Counted from the first letter of the stretch, positions 35,034 through 44,228 are shown. The stretch is DNA of 64,000 nt from Flavobacterium poyangense (GCF_011751075.1 NZ_JAALLN010000009.1:186001-250000), one strand, 5' to 3'. Made by a program: numbers and translations. Notes: generated by a model not told the origin, from the letters alone.

Positions 35034-35456
35034 ATGAAAAAAGTAATTTCAATCGTATCCGTTTTTCTTTTGATTTCGTGTGGGACAACAAAGACAGCAG
35101 ATTCGAAAGCTTTGTTTGAAGTTTTAACAGAGCAATCTGATGGCGGTGGCAATATTAAATTCTTTGAAATTCTGACTGAACCAAACGAAATTAAAATGCT
35201 CGAAAATGATCCGCTTTTAAAAGATAAGATGAAACAGGGTGATATTAGTACTTCTAATTATGTTATTCTGAATATGGGCGAAAAGAATACAGGTGGCTAT
35301 TCTATTGGTGTTGAAAAAGTAGAAGAAACAGATAAAAACATTATTATTACGGTAAAAGAAAATAGCCCTGCGCCGGATGCGATGACGACACAAGCCATTA
35401 CCTATCCTTATACAGTGGTTAAAATTCACTCTAAGAAAGAAATTATTATTAAGTAA
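35034..35456 (+). CDS. PrcB-domain lipoprotein
   Basis: A 140-residue lipoprotein (lipobox LLISC, Cys17) whose C-terminal half matches the PrcB domain: GGYSIGVEKVEETDKNIIITVKE followed by TQAITYPYTVVKI. PrcB was named as an accessory of a spirochaete protease complex, but single PrcB domain lipoproteins in Bacteroidota have no assigned protease. It is likely a periplasmic or outer-membrane-anchored protein and may share a transcript with bshA. Confidence 0.75.
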   Translation: MKKVISIVSVFLLISCGTTKTADSKALFEVLTEQSDGGGNIKFFEILTEPNEIKMLENDPLLKDKMKQGDISTSNYVILNMGEKNTGGYSIGVEKVEETDKNIIITVKENSPAPDAMTTQAITYPYTVVKIHSKKEIIIK

Positions 35457-35584
35457 ATTGTTGTGTGCTTATTTTTAACACATAGAAACATAGTTTTGAA
35501 AATGAAAAAAAGCTGCTAAAATCTCATGGTTTAGCTATGCGATAGAAACAAGTTTCTTTTTATATGAAATCTATGTTTTTCTGA

Positions 35585-35700
35585 TGGTTGCCGAGTTTTT
35601 TTTTCACGCAGATTTGGCAGATTTATTTAAATCTTTTTTTGTAGAAATCACAAAATAAAATTATCGGCATAATCTGCTAAATCTGCGTGCGAAATTTTGC
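35585..35700 (+). repeat. Dispersed hairpin repeat family A
   Basis: TTGCCGAGTTTTT leads into CACGCAGATTTGGCAGATTTA (35605 on) and, 60 bases later, TAATCTGCTAAATCTGCGTG (ending 35689); the arms pair. The same arrangement, including the leading TTGCCGAG, recurs at 36526-36640 in the same orientation on the other side of the outer-membrane gene. Confidence 0.8.
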
Positions 35701-35790
35701 GAACTATGTGTTAAGTATAATTTTTAAAACCCAAGCGTGGTAAAATGGCGTAGTAATTGCATCTAAGTGTTAGGTAAATTTTAGAACAAT

Positions 35791-35823
35791 AAAAAAACCT
35801 GTCCTTTTGAAGTGACAGGTTTT
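35791..35823 (-). terminator. Rho-independent terminator of outer-membrane gene
   Basis: On the minus strand AAAACCTGTCACTTC folds back to GGACAGGTTTTTTT, 28 bases past the stop codon at 35852. Confidence 0.85.
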
Positions 35824-35851
35824 GCTTTTTACAATTTTTTTTAATTTTTGT

Positions 35852-36349
35852 TTAGAATTTAAATTTAACTCCTAAACCTACATCGAAACCAAAGTTGTCG
35901 TTGTCATAATATCCTGAACCAATTTCCGGTCTTACATCTAAAGACAATAAAATTGGCACTTTGTCAAAACCATATTCTATACCAACATCTCCGGCAGCAA
36001 AAACATAAGTACCACTATCGTTGTATCTTCCATTGTAGTAGCGATAATCGTATTCCCAGGCAGCTAAACCACCACCAACACCGGCATACCAGTTAAAACC
36101 ACCCTCAATGTTCCAAACCCATTGGTAAAGAGCAACGGCTTTAATAGCATCTACGTTGTCACTATTTCTCCATCCTAAATCAAACTCTAATCGGTTGTTT
36201 TTGAATAAACCTCTTTGGTAAGATACTTCTCCTCCAAATCCGTTGTTATCTCCTAGACGAATACCAAGTGCATTTTTGGCGATTTCCTGAGATTGTGCCG
36301 TAAATGCTAATCCGAATAGCATCAGGGCAGATAAAATTATTTTTTTCAT
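35852..36349 (-). CDS. Outer-membrane beta-barrel protein (porin-like)
   Basis: I use the ATG at 36349, giving a signal peptide (MKKIILSALMLFGLAFTAQSQ); an upstream start would add residues inconsistent with a leader. The mature 145 residues alternate hydrophobic and polar residues in eight short strands, with aromatic girdles and the terminal FDVGLGVKFKF ending in Phe, typical of outer-membrane barrels. Function unknown. It stands between two direct family A repeats, which is unusual for this region. Confidence 0.8.
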   Translation of the reverse strand: MKKIILSALMLFGLAFTAQSQEIAKNALGIRLGDNNGFGGEVSYQRGLFKNNRLEFDLGWRNSDNVDAIKAVALYQWVWNIEGGFNWYAGVGGGLAAWEYDYRYYNGRYNDSGTYVFAAGDVGIEYGFDKVPILLSLDVRPEIGSGYYDNDNFGFDVGLGVKFKF

Positions 36350-36749
36350 AAAAAGGTTATTAATTTGTTTTTCAAACTTACAATTACTGTAAAAACCGAG
36401 ATGTATATGATTATTGTAAATTGTTATATAATTCACATTTTGGATGGGGGTGAGATGTGAGTTGTGAGATGTGAGTTGTGAGTTGTGGAGTGTGAGAAGT
36501 TAAAAGCACTATTGTATCTCGTAATGTTTGCCGAGTTTTTCTCACGCAGATTTGGAAGATTTGTTCAGATTGTTTTGTCGGAACTATAAAATAAAAATAT
36601 CAGCTTAATCTGCCAAATCTGCGTGATAAATTTTGCGTTTTAGCGAGAAATTTTCTGAAGGGAGTAGTTTTTTTTCTTAGCGAACCTTGCGCAAAACCTT
36701 TGCGAACGTTGCGGTTAAATAAATACAAGGCTCGCCAAGATTTAGCAGT
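36350..36749. other. Intergenic region with repeats
   Basis: It holds a degenerate GAGATGTGAGTTGT tract (about 36448-36500), a family A copy (36526-36640) and the phrase CTTAGCGAACCTTGCG, also part of the family. The promoter of the barrel gene must lie near 36350-36450. No coding signal. Confidence 0.6.
36526..36640 (+). repeat. Dispersed hairpin repeat family A, second copy
   Basis: TTTGCCGAGTTTTT, CACGCAGATTTGGAAGATTTG (36543 on) and TTAATCTGCCAAATCTGCGTG (to 36625). Same orientation as 35585-35700; the two direct copies are about 940 bases apart. Confidence 0.8.
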
Positions 36750-37574
36750 TTATTTGCTTTTTAAAATTGAATTAACCAGGTGGCTGCTTAGAATATCTTC
36801 CATTTCAAAAAGATTCTCCTCTTCTGTAAAATTGCTTTCGGAGTAGGAGAATAATTTCCAACGTTTTTTATGGTATTCTAAAGCGGTTAAATTTTCGACC
36901 CAGTCGCCTGAATTCAGGTATAAAGTAGATCCGTATTTGTTTTCTTTTTCAATTATTTTTGGCTCGTGAATATGACCGCAGATAACATAATCGTACTTTT
37001 TTTCGATTGCCAAATCAGTGGCTGTTGTTTCGAAATCTGAAATAAATTTGACTGCTTTTTTAACGCTGGCTTTTATTTTTTTAGAAAAAGAGTAAGGTTC
37101 TTTTCCTAGTTTAGACAGACACCAGTTGACGAAACGGTTTGTGAGAATTAAATAATCGTAGCCTAAACCGCCCAGTTTTGCAATCCATTTGGAGTGTTGT
37201 ACAGAAGCATCAAAAACGTCTCCATGGAAAATCCAGGCCTTTTTGTCGTCGAGTTCTAAAATTAATTTATCTACTAAAGCAAAATTTCCCATATTCATGT
37301 CGCTGAATTTTCTGAGAATTTCATCGTGATTTCCGGTAATATAATACACTTTAGTGCCTTTAGAAGCCATTCCGATTATTCGCTGGATAACCCTTAAATG
37401 GTTCTTTGGGAAATACGATTTTCTAAATTGCCAGGCATCAATGATGTCGCCATTTAAGACCAGTGTTTTAGGCTTTATGCTTGATAAATAATTGTTTAGT
37501 TCTTTGGCATGACTGCCGTATGTTCCTAAATGGACATCTGAAATAATGACCAGTTCAACATTTCTTTTTTTCAA
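36750..37574 (-). CDS. LpxH-like UDP-diacylglucosamine pyrophosphatase
   Basis: A 274-residue calcineurin-type phosphoesterase with all metal-binding motifs: ISDVHLG (residues 11-17), LNGDIIDAW, TGNHDEILR, FHGDVFD and CGHIHEP. Bacteroidota use such proteins as the LpxH-like UDP-2,3-diacylglucosamine hydrolase of lipid A synthesis, and the LptD gene in the window fits. Other phosphoesterase roles cannot be excluded from motifs alone. It is divergent to aroC. Confidence 0.75.
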   Translation of the reverse strand: MKKRNVELVIISDVHLGTYGSHAKELNNYLSSIKPKTLVLNGDIIDAWQFRKSYFPKNHLRVIQRIIGMASKGTKVYYITGNHDEILRKFSDMNMGNFALVDKLILELDDKKAWIFHGDVFDASVQHSKWIAKLGGLGYDYLILTNRFVNWCLSKLGKEPYSFSKKIKASVKKAVKFISDFETTATDLAIEKKYDYVICGHIHEPKIIEKENKYGSTLYLNSGDWVENLTALEYHKKRWKLFSYSESNFTEEENLFEMEDILSSHLVNSILKSK

Positions 37575-37762
37575 TTTTTACTGATTTGAAGTTTTACAAA
37601 TTAAGTAAAGTCGATTCGGACTTATTTTATGGAAAGGTTATCAATTTGTTTGCAACTTTAATAAATTATCATTTTTAAAGAACTAAGTCTTTGTTTAATA
37701 TTACCAGTTTTAAATTTTTTAATTTAATTCTTAAAACTTACATTTGCTCAAAACTAATTACA

Positions 37763-38821
37763 ATGGCAGGAAATAGCTACGGCACCTTATATAAAGTGAC
37801 TACTTTTGGGGAATCTCATGGTGAAGCTTTAGGTGGAATTATCGACGGTTGCCCATCAGGAATAGAACTTGATCTGGAAGCAATTGAAGTTGAAATGTCC
37901 CGCAGAAAACCAGGACAATCCGCAATCGTAACACAAAGAAAAGAACCGGATAGCGTTCAGTTTTTATCAGGAATATTTGAAGGTAAAACAACCGGAACTC
38001 CGATTGGTTTTATCATTCCGAACACCAACCAAAAATCAGACGATTATTCTCATATAAAAGACAACTACAGACCGAGCCATGCTGATTATGTATACGATCA
38101 GAAGTATGGTTTTCGCGATTACCGCGGAGGAGGAAGAAGTTCCGCTCGTGAAACTGCTAGCAGGGTAGTGGCTGGTGCCATCGCCAAACAAATGTTACCG
38201 GAAATTAAAATTAATGCCTATGTTTCTTCTGTAGGGCCAATTCATTTAGATACGCCATACCAGGAATTGGATTTTTCAAAGACAGAAAGCAACCCGGTGC
38301 GTTGTCCGGATGAAAAAGCAGCGGCAACAATGGAAGAATACATTCGTGATATTCGCAAGCAAGGAGATACCGTAGGAGGGATTGTTTCCTGTGTAATCCA
38401 AAATGTACCGGTGGGTCTGGGAGAACCTGTTTTTGATAAACTACATGCAGAATTAGGAAAAGCAATGCTTTCTATTAATGCAGTAAAAGGTTTTGAATAC
38501 GGAAGCGGTTTTTCAGGATCTGAAATGAAAGGAAGTGATCATAATGATTTATACAATCCGGACGGAACTACCCAAACCAATCTTTCAGGTGGTATTCAGG
38601 GAGGAATCAGTAATGGGATGGATATTTACTTTAGAGTAGCTTTTAAACCTGTTGCGACTATCATGCAGACTCAGGACTCATTAGATAATAAAGGAAACAT
38701 TACACCAATGACCGGAAAAGGGCGTCATGATCCGTGTGTAGTGCCTCGTGCAGTGCCAATTGTTGAAGCAATGGCAGCGATTGTTTTGGCTGATTTTTAT
38801 TTAATCAACAAAACATATTAA
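37763..38821 (+). CDS. aroC: Chorismate synthase
   Basis: A 352-residue protein from the ATG at 37763, which gives the conserved MAGNSYGTLYKVTTFGESHG; the upstream 24 codons are hydrophobic filler. Flavin-site motifs GESHG, DYRGGGRSSARETASRV and the C-terminal GRHDPCVVPRAVP are present. It converts 5-enolpyruvylshikimate 3-phosphate to chorismate, the branch point for aromatic amino acids, folate and menaquinone. The DAACS transporter follows 55 bases later. Confidence 0.97.
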   Translation: MAGNSYGTLYKVTTFGESHGEALGGIIDGCPSGIELDLEAIEVEMSRRKPGQSAIVTQRKEPDSVQFLSGIFEGKTTGTPIGFIIPNTNQKSDDYSHIKDNYRPSHADYVYDQKYGFRDYRGGGRSSARETASRVVAGAIAKQMLPEIKINAYVSSVGPIHLDTPYQELDFSKTESNPVRCPDEKAAATMEEYIRDIRKQGDTVGGIVSCVIQNVPVGLGEPVFDKLHAELGKAMLSINAVKGFEYGSGFSGSEMKGSDHNDLYNPDGTTQTNLSGGIQGGISNGMDIYFRVAFKPVATIMQTQDSLDNKGNITPMTGKGRHDPCVVPRAVPIVEAMAAIVLADFYLINKTY

Positions 38822-38876
38822 TAAATTGTAAGGCAGTGAGGGCCTTATGTTTTAATTATAAATAAATAATAAATTG

Positions 38877-40163
38877 ATGCAAAGTACAGAAACCAAAAAA
38901 AAATCATTTCTTTCAGGATTAACAGGGCAGATTTTAATTGCAATGATTCTTGGAGCAATTTTAGGGATTATATTACACAATTATATTTCGCCTGAGGCTG
39001 CGAAAGCATTTAGTGTAAAAATTAATATGCTGGCAACCATTTTTATCCGTTTGGTGCAAATGATTATTTCTCCTTTAGTTTTCACAACTCTTGTGGTTGG
39101 AATTGCTAAACTAGGCGATATAAAAGCGGTTGGAAGAATTGGAGGAAAAGCTTTAGGCTGGTTTTTTACCGCTTCTTTTATTTCTTTATTAATCGGATTG
39201 TTTTATGTTAACCTTTTACAACCGGGAATTGGTTTAAATTTAGGTCACGTAGATTTGGCAACTGCCAGTGAAGTAACAGAAAAAACACAATCGATAACTT
39301 TTGAGAATTTTATTGTACATATTGTTCCAAAGAGTATAGTGGAGGCAATGGCAACGAATGAAATTTTGCAAATCGTAATCTTTTCTATCTTCTTCGGATT
39401 GGCTGCTGCATCATTAGGTGAGAAGGTAAAGCCGGTAGTGAATGCTTTTGATAAGATTTCTCATATCGTTCTAAAAATGGTTAACTACGTAATGAACTTT
39501 GCGCCAATAGGTGTTTTTGGAGCTATTGCGGGAGTTTTTGCTGTGAAAGATTTTCAGGAACTGGCCGTTTTCTACTTCAAATTTTTCGGATCATTTTTAG
39601 TTGGAATAAGTACGTTATGGGTTGTGCTAATTGTAGTAGGGTATATTTTCCTGAAAACCAGAATGAACGAATTGTTAAAACGTATTGTAGGTCCGTTAGT
39701 GATTGCTTTCGGAACAACAAGTAGTGAGGCTGTTTTCCCTAAATTGACAGAAGAATTAGAGAATTTTGGAGTAAAAGATAAAGTTGTATCATTTATGTTG
39801 CCACTGGGTTATTCGTTTAATCTTGACGGAAGTATGATGTATATGACATTTGCGAGTATTTTTATCGCGCAAGCTTATGGTGTACATTTAGATTTAGGAA
39901 CTCAAATGGTAATGCTTTTGGTTTTAATGTTAACCAGTAAAGGTATTGCAGGCGTTCCAAGAGCAAGTTTAGTTGTTGTGGCAGCTACATGTGGAATGTT
40001 TGATATTCCTGCTGCAGGAATTGCTTTAATCTTACCAATCGATCACTTCTGCGATATGTTTAGAAGTGCTACGAATGTTTTAGGAAATGCTTTGGCTACA
40101 TCAGTAGTTGGCAAGTGGGAAAATGACCATGAAAACAAATCTGAAGTGTCAGTAGAGAACTAA
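38877..40163 (+). CDS. Dicarboxylate/amino acid:cation symporter (DAACS)
   Basis: A 428-residue transporter from the ATG at 38877 (a TTG lies one codon upstream). Eight transmembrane segments and the re-entrant motifs are visible: AFGTTSSEAVFPKL (serine-rich loop), LPLGYSFNLDGSMMYMTFA (substrate/cation site), GVPRASLV and LPIDHFCDMFRSATNVLGN. It takes up glutamate, aspartate or C4-dicarboxylates with protons or sodium. The exact substrate is open. A strong terminator follows. Confidence 0.93.
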   Translation: MQSTETKKKSFLSGLTGQILIAMILGAILGIILHNYISPEAAKAFSVKINMLATIFIRLVQMIISPLVFTTLVVGIAKLGDIKAVGRIGGKALGWFFTASFISLLIGLFYVNLLQPGIGLNLGHVDLATASEVTEKTQSITFENFIVHIVPKSIVEAMATNEILQIVIFSIFFGLAAASLGEKVKPVVNAFDKISHIVLKMVNYVMNFAPIGVFGAIAGVFAVKDFQELAVFYFKFFGSFLVGISTLWVVLIVVGYIFLKTRMNELLKRIVGPLVIAFGTTSSEAVFPKLTEELENFGVKDKVVSFMLPLGYSFNLDGSMMYMTFASIFIAQAYGVHLDLGTQMVMLLVLMLTSKGIAGVPRASLVVVAATCGMFDIPAAGIALILPIDHFCDMFRSATNVLGNALATSVVGKWENDHENKSEVSVEN

Positions 40164-40181
40164 AAAGAATATTTTAAGCAT

Positions 40182-40218
40182 AAAAAAGCCGTAATGATTT
40201 TATTATTACGGCTTTTTT
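40182..40218. terminator. Bidirectional terminator
   Basis: AAAAAAGCCGTAAT and ATTACGGCTTTTTT give a 14-base stem with A and T runs on both sides, 19 bases after the symporter stop. It can serve the symporter and the minus-strand leader-peptide frame. Confidence 0.9.
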
Positions 40219-40310
40219 AGTATGTTTTAGTTTCCCCGGTCATTTTGAAGTTAGTATACTGCAAAAGCAACCTTCGAATAACTTATGTGACAACTTTTTC
40301 TTTTCCTGCT

Positions 40311-40391
40311 TCAATCACCACTTTTTATTGTTTTTTGTTCTTCTTTGCTTAGTTTTTCAACTTCTTCTAATTTTAAAAAATTTTCGATCAT
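40311..40391 (-). pseudogene. Double-glycine-type leader peptide remnant
   Basis: The frame encodes MIENFLKLEEVEKLSKEE followed by QKTIKSGD and then TGA. The LxxxExLSKxEQKxI-(G/S)-G pattern is the secretion leader of many small Bacteroidota bacteriocin-like peptides, which normally continue with a core peptide after Gly-Gly. Here the expected Gly-Gly is Ser-Gly and the core is missing. If the TGA were a sense codon, the frame would run 18 more codons (SRKRKSCHISYSKVAFAVY) to a TAA at 40251-40253. No transporter or modifying gene is nearby. It is probably a decayed or leader-only gene; resemblance is by pattern. Confidence 0.45.
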
Positions 40392-40742
40392 GTTTTTAGG
40401 GGTTTTAGTTGCTCCAATCTTATAAAAACACTTGGCGCTTGTGTTTGTAAACTTTGTTAAAGATAAAATTATTTCTTATTTATTGTCTTAAAGTTCTGGT
40501 TATTTTTTAGAGATAAGGGTTTTTCGGTATTAATTGTTCTTAGCGCCTACATTGATTGGTGTTGTCTTTGTTTTTTTGCAATTTTAGAGTAAAGAAATAA
40601 ATATTTTTATAGGGAAAAGCTACTCAGAAGGATCTTACAGAAGGAAGAGACAGAATCGTTCAGTATTAAATTAACTTTGTTAAAAAATCAACATATTATT
40701 TTCTGTCTTAATAATGTATATTTGAATAAATATTTTCAAAGT

Positions 40743-42929
40743 ATGTTTCGATTTCGAATCTTTTTATCATGTTTTTTAGTATTGTTTTTTTTTCCATTTA
40801 ATATATGGGGACAAAATAATTTGTCATCGGTACAGATTGATAAATTAATATTGGAAGCTTTATCTGATTTAAGAGAGTCTAATTTTGAGAAATCATTAAT
40901 CAATTCAAGAGTGGCCTTAGATCACTCCACTAAAACTAAAAACGATTATTTTATTGCCCGTTCTTATAATATTATAGCGGCTAATTACAATGAATTAGGA
41001 GAATTTGATAAAGCAATTTTCTTTTATAAAAAAAGCCTGCTTTATGCTTACAAGGCTAAAAACAACAGTTTTAAAAACATGTTGTATAATAATCTGGGTA
41101 ATATTTATTGTTTTGAAAAGAAACAATATAGCCGCGGTATAGAATTTTATAAAAAATCTATTGAGCTAAGTTTAAAAATTAAGGATTCCACGCAGATTTA
41201 TTTTACTTATGTCAATATTGCGTGGTCGTATTTCGATGTTGGCCAGTTCGAGAAAGGTTATCCCTATTTAAAGTTTATCAATGCCAATCAGAAAAAGTTT
41301 CAGTTTGATGATACGGTTGTTATTACAAACATGTTAAATGGAATGTACAGCAGTTATAGGAAAGAGAATCAAAAAGCAGATGATTATTTTAATAACGCAA
41401 TACGTTTAGGAAAGAACTATATAGAAAAAACGGACCTGTCCAATGCACATCTGGAATATTCAAAGTTTTTAAATGCAGATGGCAGATATAAAGAAGCTTA
41501 TGCCAATTTAGATGCTTACAACAAAATAACAGAACAGATTTATAATGACGAAAAGCTCAAAAATGCTTCTATTGCGGGTTTTAATCTGGAATTAGATGAG
41601 TATAAAAGGCAGATTGATAAAATTGAGAGCGAGAAAGATTCTCAATATCAGAGTCTTAAGAAATCAAGGATTATTGTGGTTTTGTTTGTGGTGACTTCGT
41701 TTATTCTATTGCTGTTGATCATTACGTTAGTTAAAAATATCCGATTTAAGAAAAAACACAATTTAGAGCTCTTAGAGGCAAAAGAAATCGCAGAAGAGGC
41801 TTCGCTACTCAAAACACAATTTATTTCGACTATAAGCCACGAATTGCGTACTCCGCTTTATGGAGTTGTGGGAATAACCAATATGTTATTAGAGGAGCAC
41901 AAAGAGTTGTCAAATAGTCATCATTTGAGTTCCTTAAAATTTTCTGCCAGATATTTGTTGTCGTTGGTAAATGATATCCTTCAGATTAATAAAATCGAAG
42001 AAAATAAAGTGGTGCTGGAAAGTCTAACATTTAATATTTCAGATGAAATTGCAATGATTAAAAATTCCCTTTCTTTTTTATCTCAAAAAAACAACAATAA
42101 AATTTCAATAGCAATTGATGATACTATTCCGGAATATCTAATTGGCGACAAGTTAAGACTGGCACAAATCCTGATGAATTTGGTGAGTAATGCGCTGAAA
42201 TTTACCAAAGAAGGAGAGGTTGAGATTATAATCAATCAGGTGAAAGTGGAAGGGAAAATGCACTTTTTAGAGTTTAGAGTAAAGGATAATGGGGTAGGAA
42301 TTGCTGCAATAGATCAGACGAAGATTTTTGAAAAGTTTGTTCAGGTAGGAAGAAAAGATGAAGATTACCAGGGAACAGGGCTTGGTTTGAGTATTGTAAA
42401 AAGACTTTTAGGGCTTTTTAATACTACTATAGATTTGAAAAGTAAAGTAGGAGAAGGGACATTATTTACCTTTACAATCCCTTTTGAATATGATCCGGAG
42501 AAAACAAAACGTATTATAGATGAAATTCAGGTGGATCTGACATCGAATGAAGTTTTTAAAATTTTGGTTGTTGAAGATAATGTTATAAATCAGTTGGTTA
42601 CTAAGAAGATTATCGAAAAGAATAATTACATCTGCAAAGTTGTCGATGACGGTTTTGCTGCTCTGCAGATTCTTGATAATGAATATTTCGACCTGGTTTT
42701 AATGGATATTAATATGCCTATGATGAATGGTTTTGAAACTACAAAAAGAATTCGTCAGTTGGGGATTAAAACGCCTATTGTGGCGTTGACTGCTTTTGAT
42801 AAAGATGAAATAACGGATGAAGCGATTTCTTCAGGAATGAACGATATTATTATTAAACCTTTTGAGCCGGTTAAGCTGTTTAAAATAATCAATTATCTGG
42901 TATGTGAAACAAAAAGCGTTGGTTATTAA
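40743..42929 (+). CDS. TPR-containing hybrid histidine kinase/response regulator
   Basis: I start at the ATG 40743, giving a signal peptide (FLSCFLVLFFFPFNIWGQ) and 728 residues. Periplasmic tetratricopeptide repeats (about 30-300) carry DYFIARSYNIIAANYNELGE and related units. A transmembrane helix (about 315-338) leads to HisKA (FISTISHELRTPLYGV, phospho-His near 366), HATPase (NLVSNALKFT, DNGVGI, GTGLGLSIV) and a receiver domain with LVLMDINMP (phospho-Asp near 655). The receiver would pass phosphate to an external partner; none is adjacent. The stop codon overlaps that of the converging helicase gene. Confidence 0.92.
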   Translation: MFRFRIFLSCFLVLFFFPFNIWGQNNLSSVQIDKLILEALSDLRESNFEKSLINSRVALDHSTKTKNDYFIARSYNIIAANYNELGEFDKAIFFYKKSLLYAYKAKNNSFKNMLYNNLGNIYCFEKKQYSRGIEFYKKSIELSLKIKDSTQIYFTYVNIAWSYFDVGQFEKGYPYLKFINANQKKFQFDDTVVITNMLNGMYSSYRKENQKADDYFNNAIRLGKNYIEKTDLSNAHLEYSKFLNADGRYKEAYANLDAYNKITEQIYNDEKLKNASIAGFNLELDEYKRQIDKIESEKDSQYQSLKKSRIIVVLFVVTSFILLLLIITLVKNIRFKKKHNLELLEAKEIAEEASLLKTQFISTISHELRTPLYGVVGITNMLLEEHKELSNSHHLSSLKFSARYLLSLVNDILQINKIEENKVVLESLTFNISDEIAMIKNSLSFLSQKNNNKISIAIDDTIPEYLIGDKLRLAQILMNLVSNALKFTKEGEVEIIINQVKVEGKMHFLEFRVKDNGVGIAAIDQTKIFEKFVQVGRKDEDYQGTGLGLSIVKRLLGLFNTTIDLKSKVGEGTLFTFTIPFEYDPEKTKRIIDEIQVDLTSNEVFKILVVEDNVINQLVTKKIIEKNNYICKVVDDGFAALQILDNEYFDLVLMDINMPMMNGFETTKRIRQLGIKTPIVALTAFDKDEITDEAISSGMNDIIIKPFEPVKLFKIINYLVCETKSVGY

Positions 42930-42943
42930 TACCAACGCTTTTT
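42911..42943. terminator. Bidirectional terminator inside two coding ends
   Basis: AAAAAGCGTTGGT and ACCAACGCTTTTT form a perfect 13-base stem around TATTAAT. The hairpin encodes the last residues of both converging genes (SVGY plus stop on one strand, KRWY plus stop on the other), whose stop codons overlap at 42926-42929. The T-runs extend on both sides. Confidence 0.92.
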
Positions 42944-44176
42944 GTTTTGTTTAGATGCATTTGACTTTCTCGATTTATGAGCGCCACCGCTTCGGTTTGA
43001 ATTTCTGGGTTTTTCTGCCGTTGCGTCCGGACTTCCCGAATGCCAAGGGTACGGATGATCGGTAACGATATTGACGTCTACTTTTATTAGTTTTTTAATG
43101 TCTTTCCAGTATGGTTCTTCATCTTTACCGCAAAAAGAGATAGCGATTCCGCCATTTCCGGCACGTCCTGTTCTTCCAATTCGGTGTACGTAAGTCTCCG
43201 GGATGTTTGGTAAATCAAAGTTAATTACAAATGGCAATTGATCAATATCAATTCCTCTTGCCGCAATATCAGTAGCCACAAGAACACCAACTTCTTTGTT
43301 TTTAAAAGCATCCAGAACACGTTGTCTGGCATTCTGCGACTTATCTCCATGAATGGCTTCTGCGGGAATTTCTTTTTTGCGCAATGCTTTTACGACATTA
43401 TCAGCTCCGTGTTTGGTTCTGGAGAAAACCAATACGTTTGATAAATTTTCGTTTTTAATTAAGTGGTAAAGTAAATTTCTTTTTTCTGTTTTATCTACAA
43501 AATAAATGCGTTGTTCTACATTTTCAGCAGTTGATGAAACCGGAGAAACTTCAACTTTTGCCGGGTCTTTTAGGAACATTTCTGCCAATTCACGGATGGC
43601 AATAGGCATCGTAGCAGAAAATAATAGGGTTTGACGGTTTTTAGGCGTTAGTTTTACGATCTTTTTTACATCGTTTATAAAACCCATATCCAACATTTGA
43701 TCCGCTTCATCTAAAACCAAAGTATGCAGGTGATCTAAGTCAAGAAAACCTTGTTTCTGCAAATCCAGTAATCTTCCCGGTGTGGCAACCAATATATCGA
43801 TTCCCTTTTTTAAACTATCAACTTGCGGGTTCTGAGAAACTCCTCCGAAAATCGTTAATTGTGTTAGATTGGTGTATTTGGCATAAGTGTCAAAACTTTG
43901 TCCAATCTGAACAGCAAGTTCACGTGTCGGAGTAACGATAAGCGCACGAATTTGTTTGGCTTTTTTAGATGAGCCTACAATTCGGTGTAACTGATGTATG
44001 ATAGGAATAGCAAATGCAGCTGTTTTTCCCGTACCGGTTTGGGCGCAACCAATTAAATCTCTTCCGGCCAGGACAACCGGGATAGATTGTTCCTGAATTG
44101 GGGTAGGATTTAGGTAGCCTTCTTCAAATACGGCTTTTTGTATACTTTTTGAAAGTGATAAATCTTCGAATAACAT
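42926..44176 (-). CDS. DEAD-box RNA helicase (RhlE-like)
   Basis: A 416-residue helicase with every motif: Q motif GYLNPTPIQEQ, AQTGTGKT, PTRELA, TPGR, DEAD (LDEADQML), SAT, HGDKSQ, ATDIAARGIDI and HRIGRTGR. The C-terminal 40 residues are basic and Ser/Asn/Lys-rich, as in RhlE-type enzymes of Bacteroidota, and aid RNA binding. It probably remodels rRNA or mRNA, often in the cold. The 3' end overlaps the kinase stop codon. Confidence 0.94.
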   Translation of the reverse strand: MLFEDLSLSKSIQKAVFEEGYLNPTPIQEQSIPVVLAGRDLIGCAQTGTGKTAAFAIPIIHQLHRIVGSSKKAKQIRALIVTPTRELAVQIGQSFDTYAKYTNLTQLTIFGGVSQNPQVDSLKKGIDILVATPGRLLDLQKQGFLDLDHLHTLVLDEADQMLDMGFINDVKKIVKLTPKNRQTLLFSATMPIAIRELAEMFLKDPAKVEVSPVSSTAENVEQRIYFVDKTEKRNLLYHLIKNENLSNVLVFSRTKHGADNVVKALRKKEIPAEAIHGDKSQNARQRVLDAFKNKEVGVLVATDIAARGIDIDQLPFVINFDLPNIPETYVHRIGRTGRAGNGGIAISFCGKDEEPYWKDIKKLIKVDVNIVTDHPYPWHSGSPDATAEKPRNSNRSGGAHKSRKSNASKQNKKRWY

Positions 44177-44220
44177 ATCTTAGGGATTAAGAATTTAGTT
44201 TTTAGTACTAAAATGCTGTG

Positions 44221-44228
44221 CAAAGATA
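44221..44228 (-). promoter_or_regulatory. Possible -7 box of helicase gene
   Basis: On the minus strand TATCTTTG matches TAnnTTTG, 45 bases before the ATG at 44176. A TTG lies only 12 bases further upstream, so the -33 element is not clear. Confidence 0.3.

Larger units (their letters stand above)
35457..35851. other. Intergenic region with family A repeat
   Basis: Between converging genes, no coding signal. It contains a family A hairpin (35585-35700) and the terminator of the outer-membrane gene (35791-35823). Residual AT-rich sequence shows nothing else. Confidence 0.6.
40164..40742. other. Gap with leader-peptide remnant
   Basis: It holds a bidirectional terminator (40182-40218), the short minus-strand leader peptide frame (40311-40391) and, after 40500, AT-rich sequence leading to the kinase. 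Reading the kinase frame back from 40743 to the TTG 40677 gives residues that do not look like a leader. No promoter pair was convincing. Confidence 0.5.

Noticed and set aside
38828..38846. Terminator between aroC and the symporter
   Set aside because: TAAGGC/GCCTTA forms only a short stem without a solid T-run, so I consider it weak or incidental.
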